From CAYMFD01 sp964389475 (GTDB lineage: Bacteria > Bacteroidota > Bacteroidia > Chitinophagales > Saprospiraceae): a stretch of DNA of 5,779 bases. Each line of letters begins with the position of its first letter. The stretch's first letter is position 1. Location of the stretch: assembly GCA_964389475.1 (NCBI GenBank), contig CAYMFD010000164.1, positions 1 to 5,779 of the forward strand, written 5' to 3'. Positions 1-5,779 of this stretch are shown here, piece by piece. Both the position numbers and the translations under genes were made by a program. The notes beneath the pieces were generated by a model. It made no database searches. It was not told where the DNA came from and was given only the letters and a program-made list of their open reading frames with translations.

Positions 1-37
1 AACAATCCTTTATTAATCACACTTCAACTTTTTACAC

Positions 38-1489
38 ATGTCAATGAATTTATTAGCCCTTATCAAAGACCAAGTTTCTGGACCGCTCGCAGAGCAGGCA
101 GCTGGTTTTCTGGGTGAGGACAAGGGTGCCGTTCAAGGAGCACTTGGGAGCATATTTCCATCACTACTAGGTGGTCTACTAGACAAAGGCAGTGACGCTG
201 GAGCAATGGGCAAAGTATTAGACTTAGTCAAAGGAACAGATGCTGGTATGCTAGATAACATCTCTGGTCTTTTCGGAGGCGGTGCTAGCAGCGTTAACGG
301 CCTACTCAATAGCGGTGGAGGTATCGTTGATATGATCCTCGGAGATAAGATGGGTGGTATCGTAGAGCTGATATCTAAGACATCAGGTCTTAAGAGTGGA
401 TCAGCAGGATCACTACTCAAGATGGCAGCGCCATTTTTGATGGGTATCATAGGAAAGAAAATGAGTGGTGGAGGCGTATCTGGCCTTATGGACCTACTCG
501 CTGGACAAAAAGAACACGTAGCAGCTGCTATGCCAAAAGGTATGGGTGATTTGCTAGGCTTTGCAGGTCTCACGGACTTTGCTAAGTCAGGAATAGATGC
601 TGCAGGAAATGCAGGTAAGGCGGCTGTCGGTGCTGCTGGTGACGCTGGTAAAGCAGCAATGGGTGCTGCCTCTGGTGCAGGCAAGGCCGCTGCAGGTGCA
701 GTAGGTAGCGCTGCCAATGTTGCCGGTAATATGGGTAAGGCAGCGGCTGGTACAGCTACACAGGCTGCAAGCTCAGGACTAGCATGGATCAAGTGGGCAT
801 TGCCACTTATTATCCTTGCTGCTGCAGCTTACTACTTCATAGGTAATGGTTGTGCAGGCGATGCTAAAGATGCAATGGGTGCTGCAGTCGAAAAGACTAA
901 GGATGCCGCAGGGTCTATGGCTGATGCGACTAAAGATGCGGCCGGTGCAGTGGCAGACGCTACTACAGACGCTGCAGGCGCAGTTGCTGATGCTACGGCT
1001 GATGCTGCAGGAGCAGTAGGAGACATGGCTACCGCTGCATTTAACAAAGTAGACGATGCTGCTAGGGCTGCTCTCGATAAGATTACTTTCACGGCTGGAT
1101 CAGCTGGTTCGCAGATGATGGAGTTCATCGATGGCGGATTTAAAGGTGATGGTAAGTTCCAGTTTAGCAACTTGACGTTTGCTAGTGGTTCTGCTGCTAT
1201 CTCAGGTACAAGCGGTGCAGAGGTTGATAACCTAGCAGCTATCCTTAAGGCCTATCCAGGTGTTAAGGTAGCTATCCATGGTCACACGGACAATACAGGC
1301 CAGGCAGAGGCTAACATGGAGCTGTCTCAAGCTAGAGCAGATGCTGTGAAGGCAAGACTAGGAGCTCAGGGTATCGAAGCTGGTAGAATAATGACTAAAG
1401 GTTTTGGCCAGTCTGCTCCAGTAGCGGATAACGGTACACCAGAAGGCCGTAAGCAAAACAGAAGAATCGAGGTAGTACTCGTTAAGTAA
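38..1489 (+). CDS. DUF937 / OmpA-like domain fusion envelope protein
   Basis: Complete 483-residue protein, probably an inner-membrane-anchored factor whose C-terminus binds peptidoglycan. Residues about 3-175 look like a DUF937 (YidB-like) domain: a start of the NLLALIKDQ type, then Gly/Leu-rich helical segments such as FPSLLGGLLDKG. Residues about 185-245 are Ala/Gly/Lys-rich with 11-residue periodicity. A single hydrophobic helix spans about 253-269, with Lys before it and the only Cys (C272) just after it. Residues 277-331 are five 11-residue repeats. Residues about 374-483 are an OmpA C-terminal domain with GHTDNTG (415-421), LSQARADAV and a closing NRRIEVVL. D418 and R433 match the Asp/Arg pair that holds diaminopimelate in OmpA-like domains. 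Inferred topology is DUF937 in the cytoplasm and OmpA domain in the periplasm. The start may instead be the Met at base 44, which fits the family's usual MNLL start; no Shine-Dalgarno decides it. The role of DUF937 is unknown. A strong terminator follows. Confidence 0.9.
   Translation: MSMNLLALIKDQVSGPLAEQAAGFLGEDKGAVQGALGSIFPSLLGGLLDKGSDAGAMGKVLDLVKGTDAGMLDNISGLFGGGASSVNGLLNSGGGIVDMILGDKMGGIVELISKTSGLKSGSAGSLLKMAAPFLMGIIGKKMSGGGVSGLMDLLAGQKEHVAAAMPKGMGDLLGFAGLTDFAKSGIDAAGNAGKAAVGAAGDAGKAAMGAASGAGKAAAGAVGSAANVAGNMGKAAAGTATQAASSGLAWIKWALPLIILAAAAYYFIGNGCAGDAKDAMGAAVEKTKDAAGSMADATKDAAGAVADATTDAAGAVADATADAAGAVGDMATAAFNKVDDAARAALDKITFTAGSAGSQMMEFIDGGFKGDGKFQFSNLTFASGSAAISGTSGAEVDNLAAILKAYPGVKVAIHGHTDNTGQAEANMELSQARADAVKARLGAQGIEAGRIMTKGFGQSAPVADNGTPEGRKQNRRIEVVLVK
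605..703 (+). repeat. Three Ala/Gly/Lys 11-residue repeats before the membrane helix
   Basis: Three in-frame 33-bp units encode residues 190-222 of the OmpA-like protein: GNAGKAAVGAA, GDAGKAAMGAA and SGAGKAAAGAV. The pattern keeps the GK at positions 4-5 and small residues elsewhere. It decays into a similar Ala/Gly/Lys stretch up to the membrane helix. Composition suggests a small-residue helix or flexible linker with Lys on one side. The function is unknown. Confidence 0.75.
866..1030 (+). repeat. Five tandem 11-residue repeats after the membrane helix
   Basis: Exactly five 33-bp units encode residues 277-331, with starts at 866, 899, 932, 965 and 998. The translated units are KDAMGAAVEKT, KDAAGSMADAT, KDAAGAVADAT, TDAAGAVADAT and ADAAGAVGDMA. 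The consensus is xDAAGAVADAT, with Asp fixed at position 2 and Gly at position 5. An 11-residue period with charged and small residues is known from LEA group 3 proteins and other amphipathic helices. The segment lies between the membrane helix and the OmpA domain, so it is probably a periplasmic spacer or stalk. The resemblance to LEA repeats is by period and composition only. Confidence 0.88.
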
Positions 1490-1500
1490 CACCCTTTTTT

Positions 1501-1524
1501 GAGGTAGATAGTAATCTCTACCTC
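1501..1524. other. Inverted repeat, 8-bp stem, after the OmpA-like gene
   Basis: GAGGTAGA at 1501-1508 pairs perfectly with TCTACCTC at 1517-1524 around an 8-base loop. It lies 11 bases after the stop codon and is preceded, not followed, by a T-run (1495-1500). It is therefore not a standard intrinsic terminator for the + strand, and on the - strand the run would be A rather than U. It may stabilise the mRNA 3' end or bind a protein; the role is undetermined. Confidence 0.6.
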
Positions 1525-1530
1525 GCACCC

Positions 1531-1546
1531 CTCAAGACCACTTGAG
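1531..1546. other. Small inverted repeat, 6-bp stem and 4-base loop
   Basis: CTCAAG at 1531-1536 pairs perfectly with CTTGAG at 1541-1546 around the loop ACCA. It sits between the 8-bp inverted repeat and the terminator hairpin and has no T-run. It could be part of a composite 3' UTR structure. A stem this short could also arise by chance. Confidence 0.4.
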
Positions 1547-1553
1547 AACATCT

Positions 1554-1580
1554 AGGCTAGCCGCAAGGCTAGCCTTTTTT
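1554..1580 (+). terminator. Rho-independent terminator of the OmpA-like gene
   Basis: A perfect 9-bp GC-rich stem (AGGCTAGCC at 1554-1562, GGCTAGCCT at 1567-1575) closes a GCAA loop, a stable GNRA tetraloop, and runs straight into six T residues at 1575-1580. It lies 64 bases after the stop codon at 1489. The T-run is only on the + strand side, so it acts for the upstream gene and separates it from the protease gene. Confidence 0.9.
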
Positions 1581-1649
1581 GTTGTGTGCCGTTGATAAGG
1601 GTTGACTTGATCGATAGTCATTACTTGTATCTGCCTCACAACGTTCTAC

Positions 1650-1680
1650 TTGAGTAAAAATATACTAGGATGTAGGTTTA
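1650..1680 (+). promoter_or_regulatory. Candidate Bacteroidota-type promoter for the protease gene
   Basis: TTG at 1650-1652 is followed, after 20 bases, by TAGGTTTA at 1673-1680. This matches the Bacteroidota primary sigma factor consensus (-33 TTG, -7 TAnnTTTG) at all but the last base. It would start transcription near 1685-1690 and leave a leader of about 70 bases before the ATG at 1759. It lies downstream of the terminator, which suits a separate transcription unit. The motif is short, so a chance match is possible. Bases 1581-1649 show nothing recognisable. Confidence 0.45.
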
Positions 1681-1758
1681 TAGTTGTGTAGTCTCTTATT
1701 TTGTTCCCTTCTTTGTACAACCTTTTTTCTTTCGAAAAGAAGAATAATTGCGACACAT

Positions 1759-4700
1759 ATGAGAACCTCAATAGCCATCCTTCTAGCCCTCTGTGCTTAC
1801 AGCCTTCTTGCTCAGATACAGTCTGTACCCATAGCACCGAGGCTAATTACACCCGAGAAAGTCGGTACTTCTACCGTAACTAGTAATATCAACGTCAGTG
1901 ATATCAGGTCTGCCCTCAAGGGGGCGGTAGTGGCTCATGATATCAAGTCCGTCTCAGCAGGTGAGAGAGTGAGCTTTGATCTGAGTATAGATGATATAGA
2001 CCTCACTTTTGAGGCTATCGAAAACACGACTATGTCTCCAGCATTTAAAGCGGCGGCACCCGATGTAAGGTCGTATACCATCGTACATGGTAGTCTGAGA
2101 GGACGACTTACTACTCAGGCAGGTGGTATCCACGCCTATTTGTTTTCTAAGGAAGGGATAGTAGCTATTGCTCCCACACACGATGGTACCGGTGCTCATA
2201 GGATCGACTATGGTATAGTACTAGACGATCATGATCACAATCATGCTCTGTGCGGTAATCATGATCATAAAGCAGAACCACTACCCAAGATGGATGACCA
2301 CCTCAAGACGGCTATGGCCGATGTATCTAATGGTGGCATACTGCGTGAGTATCGCCTAGCAATAGTGTCTACGGGAGAGTTTTGGGACGCTAATGGCGCA
2401 AGCACAACACCAGTACGAGCCACTATCGTCAGTACAGTAGATGCGATGAACGAGATATTTATGAATGATGTCTCTTTTAGGTTTAGCCTCAATACACCGC
2501 AAATCTGGAATAATGCTGCTACAGATCCTTTCACACCTGATCAAGCAGGTGGGGCTGGGAGACCAGATCAAGCTGGGATCGCGGTAAATGACGCTTTTAA
2601 CGTTAATAGTTATGATGTAGGACATGTGTTTCATAAGCACAGTAGCGGTGATGGTTGGAGTTCTGGTGGAGTCGCTCAGTTGCGTTCAGTATGTAACGAT
2701 CAGGTCTTTACTTCTGGCGCTATAGCCAAAGCTCGCGGATGGTCAGGCTCTTTTAATAATACGACAGTCGGGTGGATACAGCTCGCCGCTCACGAGTTTG
2801 GTCACATGTTTAATTGTCCACACACTTTTAATGGTAGTGGCTCTTCTTGTGACGACGCTATCAGTGAGTCTACCGCCTACGAGATAGCTAGTGGTACTAC
2901 CATCATGTCCTATAATGGGATATGTGGTACAGGTCAGAATATAGCTAACGGAGGAGACGCTGACAGTTATTTTCACAGTAATAGTCTATTGCGTATGGTG
3001 GCCTTTATCAATGATCAGGGAGACTGTGCTGCTCAGACTATGGTTGATAATGTGCCACCAGAAATAGACGCTGATCCGTGTGGGCATGATGGCTCATTTA
3101 TGATACCGCGACAGACACCATTTATACTCACCGGCGAAGGGTCTGATGCTGACGGTGATATCATTACTTACATATGGGAACAGTATAACGAGGATGGTGA
3201 TAATAGCACGAGTACCCAGGGTTTTATAGGGTTGCAGGCTGGTTCGTCTGACCGTGCTCCCTTGTTTAGGTCTTTTCCGCCATCTGTTAATGGTAATGTC
3301 CGTTTCTTCCCCAGTAGAGATATTGTAATGGATGGATTGATAGACGACTTCGAGGTATTGCCACGTCGTGCTCGAACGCTTAATTTTCAACTCGTAGCGA
3401 GGGATAATAATCCCAATGGTGGAGGTCTCGCCTTGCAAGAGATAGAGTTGCCTGTATCTAATCAAGGGCCTCTCCTAGTGACTAGCCCTGCTGCCAATAC
3501 CTCCTTAAACTCCGGTGAGTCGATCAATGTCACATGGACTACAGGTGGGAGTGATGACCTGTGTGCTCAGGTAGACGTGCTGCTTAGTGCAGACAATGGC
3601 CAGACGTTTCAGTACCTGCTAGCATCGGGTATCAACTATAGTGCTAGTACAGCCTCAGTAACTATACCTGGCAGTGCAGTCAATACCGAAGAAGCCAAAG
3701 TGATGGTGCGATGTAGCGATAGCGAGTGTGTCCAATTTTATAATGTAACGGCCGGTACTTTCGATATAGTATCGACCTGCCTAGCTACTACGCCACGCGT
3801 GTGCCCTCCCGATGCTGTTTCTTTTAACCAGGGTGACCCAGCACTGGATTTAGACCTTAGTATAATATTAGGTTCTGAAGAGACTATGTTAGCTCGAACA
3901 CTATCTGATACGGACCAAGGCTTTTTATTCCCTGCTTTGACCGATGCTGGAGCATGTGAGACAGGCTTTGCCACACGGTTTAATGTTACACCATTTGCAG
4001 TAGATGTAAGTGGGGGTTATAGGTTTCCGTTAGATAACTGGCAAAATGTAGGAGTCTCTATTCATACTGTAGATAATTGGGATCCAGCTAATCCTTGTGC
4101 TTCTGCTGTGGGTTCGTCCTACAGACGTGGTACGGGCTTTTCGGTACAGCCGAGCTTAAACGCCGACTTGCAAGCTTGTGTGGAGTACTATTTTGTGGTC
4201 AGTGGTGCTATAGGAGACGCTGGTGGGTTTAGCGAGATAGCAGCGGCCCCAGGACCAGTCGTTATTTCGCCTGAGGTCGACCCAGACTACAGCTCCACAT
4301 TCGTAGCAGTAGATGACGCCATTGGCATCATACGGACCGTATCTGCTACCTCAGACTTTACTACTACGCCAGCGGGCGAGTATCAAGTATACGCTATCAA
4401 TTACAAGAGTGGTGGATCCGTACCACCGACGATAGTTGACCCCGCTACATGGGTAGGACAGACGCTTGATGATGTGATTGCCGATGACAATTGTTTTGCG
4501 GCTAGTGGCGTCACCAAGCCTATGGAGATCATCTCTACCTGCCAGATACTAGGTGTAGAGTCTGGCGTACAGACGGCTTGCGACCCTGCTACTGGTTTAT
4601 TTGACCAAGACTTCGTCATCACCTACGACCTGCCGCCCAGTGGAGATCTAGAGTTTGGCAATGGACAGACTTTTCCCGTAACCGGCAGTCCTCAAGAGGT

Positions 4701-5779
4701 GACGTTGACGGGTCTCGTGGCCAATGGTAACCCAGGTAGCGTCACAGTTTTCTTTGTCGAGAATCCCGGCTGTAGGCTAGAGCTTGCAGATGCTTATGTA
4801 GCACCAGAGAATTGCTGTCCCCTGTCCCTAGACCTACCAGAAGCTATTAATGCCTGCCGTGATTCTATGATCAACCTTGATGCAGGAGACGATGGCGCTA
4901 CCTATTTATGGACTGTAGACGGAGTTCCTGCTGCAGAAACAGGTAGTATGCTACCAGCTACATCGGATGGTAACTATGCTGTCACCGTAACTACAGCTAC
5001 CGGCTGTGCCAAGGAAGACGCTGTAGAAGTCATGTTTTTTGATAATCCTATCGCACAACTGCTAGTAGACGATACTGTAGCCTGCGACGGTGACTTGGTA
5101 CTACTTACGCTTGATACTGATGGTACAGAGATATCCTGGACTCGTGACGGGACATCCATATCGGGTGCGGCACAACTAGAAGCATCCGTAGGTGGCCTTT
5201 ATCGTGCAGATATAAGCAATGTCGCGGGGTGTGTAACGACTATAGAACAACGATTGACGTTTAACCCTACGCCAGATGCTGACCTCGGAGATAATCAAGA
5301 GCTCTGTGCTGGCACACCATTGACGCTAGATGCTGCGACGGCAGCTGCGAGTTTTCAGTGGAGCAGGGATGGGTCTTTGCTACCTACTGAGACTAATAGT
5401 ACCCTTGACGTAAGTGAGTCGGGCCGATACTCTGTGGTTGCAGATGGAGGAGGAGGCTGTACAGATGAGGACTTTGTGGATATCGAGTTTTTCGACCTGC
5501 CAGAGATCACAGTTGGTGGTGATACGGCTATATGTGCCGGTACGCCGATTACGCTAGTGACCAATCCTCAGAATATATCCGATTTCACATTTACCCGTGA
5601 TGGTACTCCTCTAACTATACCCAATCTGGCAAACATAGTTATCGCTAGTGGAGGAGAGTACGTATTGTCGGTACGTAATGAGATCGACTGTGAGGTCGTA
5701 GAAGACCTGCTAGTTGTAGAAAACGACCTACCTATCGTAGACCTTGAGCCTAGTAAGCTCGGTTGCGAGGGTAGTACGG
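1759..5779 (+). CDS. Secreted reprolysin-like zinc metalloprotease with PKD/Ig-like repeats (3' end outside window)
   Basis: The frame is open from ATG 1759 to the window edge: 1340 codons with no stop, and a TAG at 1681 just upstream in frame. Residues 1-18 form a signal peptide (hydrophobic core AILLALCAY, likely cut after SLLA). Residues 19-190 are a propeptide ending in a His-rich stretch around C165. The protease domain (about 195-430) opens with LREYRLAIVSTGEF, typical of Bacteroidota reprolysin-like (M12B-type) enzymes. It holds the zinc site HEFGHMFNCPH (H345, H349, H355; catalytic E346) and a Met-turn at M383. Next come a PKD-like domain (about 435-570), a GPI-anchor-family-like beta domain (about 573-672), beta-rich modules (675-1020), then Cys-paired Ig-like repeats from 1033. 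Proteins of this kind are usually exported by type IX secretion; the sorting domain would be at the unseen C-terminus. No Shine-Dalgarno is at normal distance. It probably degrades or binds external protein or polysaccharide; the substrate is unknown. Confidence 0.93.
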   Translation, partial: MRTSIAILLALCAYSLLAQIQSVPIAPRLITPEKVGTSTVTSNINVSDIRSALKGAVVAHDIKSVSAGERVSFDLSIDDIDLTFEAIENTTMSPAFKAAAPDVRSYTIVHGSLRGRLTTQAGGIHAYLFSKEGIVAIAPTHDGTGAHRIDYGIVLDDHDHNHALCGNHDHKAEPLPKMDDHLKTAMADVSNGGILREYRLAIVSTGEFWDANGASTTPVRATIVSTVDAMNEIFMNDVSFRFSLNTPQIWNNAATDPFTPDQAGGAGRPDQAGIAVNDAFNVNSYDVGHVFHKHSSGDGWSSGGVAQLRSVCNDQVFTSGAIAKARGWSGSFNNTTVGWIQLAAHEFGHMFNCPHTFNGSGSSCDDAISESTAYEIASGTTIMSYNGICGTGQNIANGGDADSYFHSNSLLRMVAFINDQGDCAAQTMVDNVPPEIDADPCGHDGSFMIPRQTPFILTGEGSDADGDIITYIWEQYNEDGDNSTSTQGFIGLQAGSSDRAPLFRSFPPSVNGNVRFFPSRDIVMDGLIDDFEVLPRRARTLNFQLVARDNNPNGGGLALQEIELPVSNQGPLLVTSPAANTSLNSGESINVTWTTGGSDDLCAQVDVLLSADNGQTFQYLLASGINYSASTASVTIPGSAVNTEEAKVMVRCSDSECVQFYNVTAGTFDIVSTCLATTPRVCPPDAVSFNQGDPALDLDLSIILGSEETMLARTLSDTDQGFLFPALTDAGACETGFATRFNVTPFAVDVSGGYRFPLDNWQNVGVSIHTVDNWDPANPCASAVGSSYRRGTGFSVQPSLNADLQACVEYYFVVSGAIGDAGGFSEIAAAPGPVVISPEVDPDYSSTFVAVDDAIGIIRTVSATSDFTTTPAGEYQVYAINYKSGGSVPPTIVDPATWVGQTLDDVIADDNCFAASGVTKPMEIISTCQILGVESGVQTACDPATGLFDQDFVITYDLPPSGDLEFGNGQTFPVTGSPQEVTLTGLVANGNPGSVTVFFVENPGCRLELADAYVAPENCCPLSLDLPEAINACRDSMINLDAGDDGATYLWTVDGVPAAETGSMLPATSDGNYAVTVTTATGCAKEDAVEVMFFDNPIAQLLVDDTVACDGDLVLLTLDTDGTEISWTRDGTSISGAAQLEASVGGLYRADISNVAGCVTTIEQRLTFNPTPDADLGDNQELCAGTPLTLDAATAAASFQWSRDGSLLPTETNSTLDVSESGRYSVVADGGGGCTDEDFVDIEFFDLPEITVGGDTAICAGTPITLVTNPQNISDFTFTRDGTPLTIPNLANIVIASGGEYVLSVRNEIDCEVVEDLLVVENDLPIVDLEPSKLGCEGST
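2230..2268 (+). other. His-rich segment with candidate cysteine switch
   Basis: Within the protease gene, residues 158-170 read HDHNHALCGNHDH: five His and three other polar residues around C165. C165 comes 180 residues before the zinc site, at the expected propeptide/catalytic boundary. In matrixins and adamalysins a propeptide Cys ligates the active-site zinc and keeps the enzyme latent, so C165-G166 is a reasonable candidate. The flanking His could bind metal themselves. Function is inferred from position and composition only. Confidence 0.5.
2791..2907 (+). other. Zinc-binding catalytic centre and Met-turn of the metalloprotease
   Basis: Bases 2791-2823 encode HEFGHMFNCPH, a full HExxHxxxxxH metzincin signature: zinc ligands H345, H349 and H355, general base E346. 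The usual Gly after the second His (HExxHxxGxxH) is replaced by Asn352. A Met-turn methionine, M383, follows at 2905-2907 in the context TTIMSYNG, 28 residues after the last His, which fits reprolysin-type folds. All catalytic residues are present, so the enzyme is predicted to be active. Confidence 0.9.
3781..4848 (+). other. Beta-rich, Cys-containing modules of unassigned family in the protease
   Basis: Residues 675-1030 lie between the GPI-anchor-family-like domain and the Ig-like repeats. At least three modules can be told apart. About 685-830 has the feel of a pre-peptidase C-like sandwich (SGGYRFPL, then DNWDPANPC, then CVEYYFVVSG). About 843-927 has a GEYQVYAINY core and ends before C928. 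About 928-1020 is closed by the vicinal pair C1019-C1020. Similar segments recur in large Saprospiria surface proteins, as far as I recall, but I cannot name a family with certainty. They may bind carbohydrate or act as spacers. Confidence 0.45.
4855..5763 (+). repeat. Four tandem Ig-like repeats of 74-77 residues, a fifth begun
   Basis: Units start at conserved Cys codons at 4855, 5083, 5305 and 5533, and a fifth begins at 5764, giving spacings of 76, 74, 76 and 77 residues. Each unit has Cys near the start (for example CAGTPLTLDA), an aromatic plus DG turn (ISWTRDG, FQWSRDG, FTFTRDG), a GxY strand, and a second Cys 49-52 residues after the first (codons 5005, 5230, 5458, 5689). This is the Ig-like/PKD-like repeat pattern common in Bacteroidota adhesins. 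The Cys pair probably forms an intradomain disulphide. The array probably continues past the window. DNA identity between units is low, so they are old duplications. Confidence 0.85.

Noticed and set aside
133..792. Long open frame on the - strand (219 codons), Pro/Ala-rich
   Set aside because: It is antisense to the OmpA-like gene. Its Pro/Ala/Leu composition is the mirror of the GC-rich Gly/Ala codons on the + strand. It shows no domain or signal, and the + frame has clear family motifs.
605..1030. CRISPR array or DNA-level tandem repeat
   Set aside because: The 33-bp period is a codon-level 11-residue repeat. Units differ at most third positions and there are no unique spacers.
832..1170. 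Second - strand open frame with apparent Ala/Ser/Thr repeats
   Set aside because: The repeats are the reverse reading of the five 11-residue units of the + strand protein; no independent evidence of coding.
1737..1745. AGAAGAA-type purine stretch as a Shine-Dalgarno for the protease gene
   Set aside because: It lies about 14-20 bases before the ATG, too far for a normal site, and Bacteroidota genes commonly lack such sites.
1759..1812. Lipoprotein signal (Cys at residue 12 in LALC)
   Set aside because: Leu instead of Gly/Ala/Ser directly before the Cys, and the hydrophobic core continues past it. A signal peptidase I site after SLLA fits better.
1646..1883. Small open frames on both strands across the intergenic region and protease start (1646-1837 minus, 1701-1883 plus)
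   Set aside because: They overlap the promoter candidate and the signal peptide of the protease in other frames, have no recognisable features, and have low-quality composition for proteins.
2265..5564. Many short - strand open frames opposite the protease gene
   Set aside because: The + frame is uninterrupted for 1340 codons with protease and Ig-like motifs throughout; the - strand frames have no family resemblance.

Overview
The window most likely comes from a Bacteroidota chromosome, plausibly a marine or activated-sludge member of the Saprospiria. This placement is inferred from protein architecture and signals, not from any database search. The clues are a DUF937 plus OmpA fusion protein, a secreted reprolysin-like metalloprotease carrying PKD/Ig-like repeats of the type usually exported by the type IX secretion system, no convincing Shine-Dalgarno sequences, and a promoter candidate of the Bacteroidota type (TTG, 20 bp, TAnnTTTA).

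Layout: two genes on the + strand cover almost everything. Bases 38-1489 encode a complete 483-residue envelope protein: a DUF937/YidB-like N-terminus, an Ala/Gly-rich linker with 11-residue repeats, one transmembrane helix, a second run of five exact-length 11-residue repeats, and a C-terminal OmpA-like peptidoglycan-binding domain. Bases 1490-1758 are intergenic. They hold three consecutive inverted repeats, the last a strong intrinsic terminator with a GCAA tetraloop, then a promoter candidate for the next gene. Bases 1759-5779 are the first 1340 codons of a very large secreted protein whose reading frame has no stop before the window edge. It has a signal peptide, a propeptide ending in a His-rich segment around a single Cys, a zinc metalloprotease domain (HExxHxxxxxH and a Met-turn), a PKD-like and a GPI-anchor-family-like beta domain, about 350 residues of further beta-rich modules, then at least four tandem Ig-like repeats of 74-77 residues.

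The two genes point the same way but are separated by a terminator and a separate promoter candidate, so they are probably independent transcription units. Nothing shows that they work together beyond both being cell-envelope or surface proteins. The window looks like ordinary core/accessory Bacteroidota sequence. I see no mobile element, CRISPR array, tRNA or rRNA. The most unusual items are the 11-residue periodic repeats on both sides of the membrane helix in the first protein and the His-flanked Cys at the propeptide/protease junction in the second.
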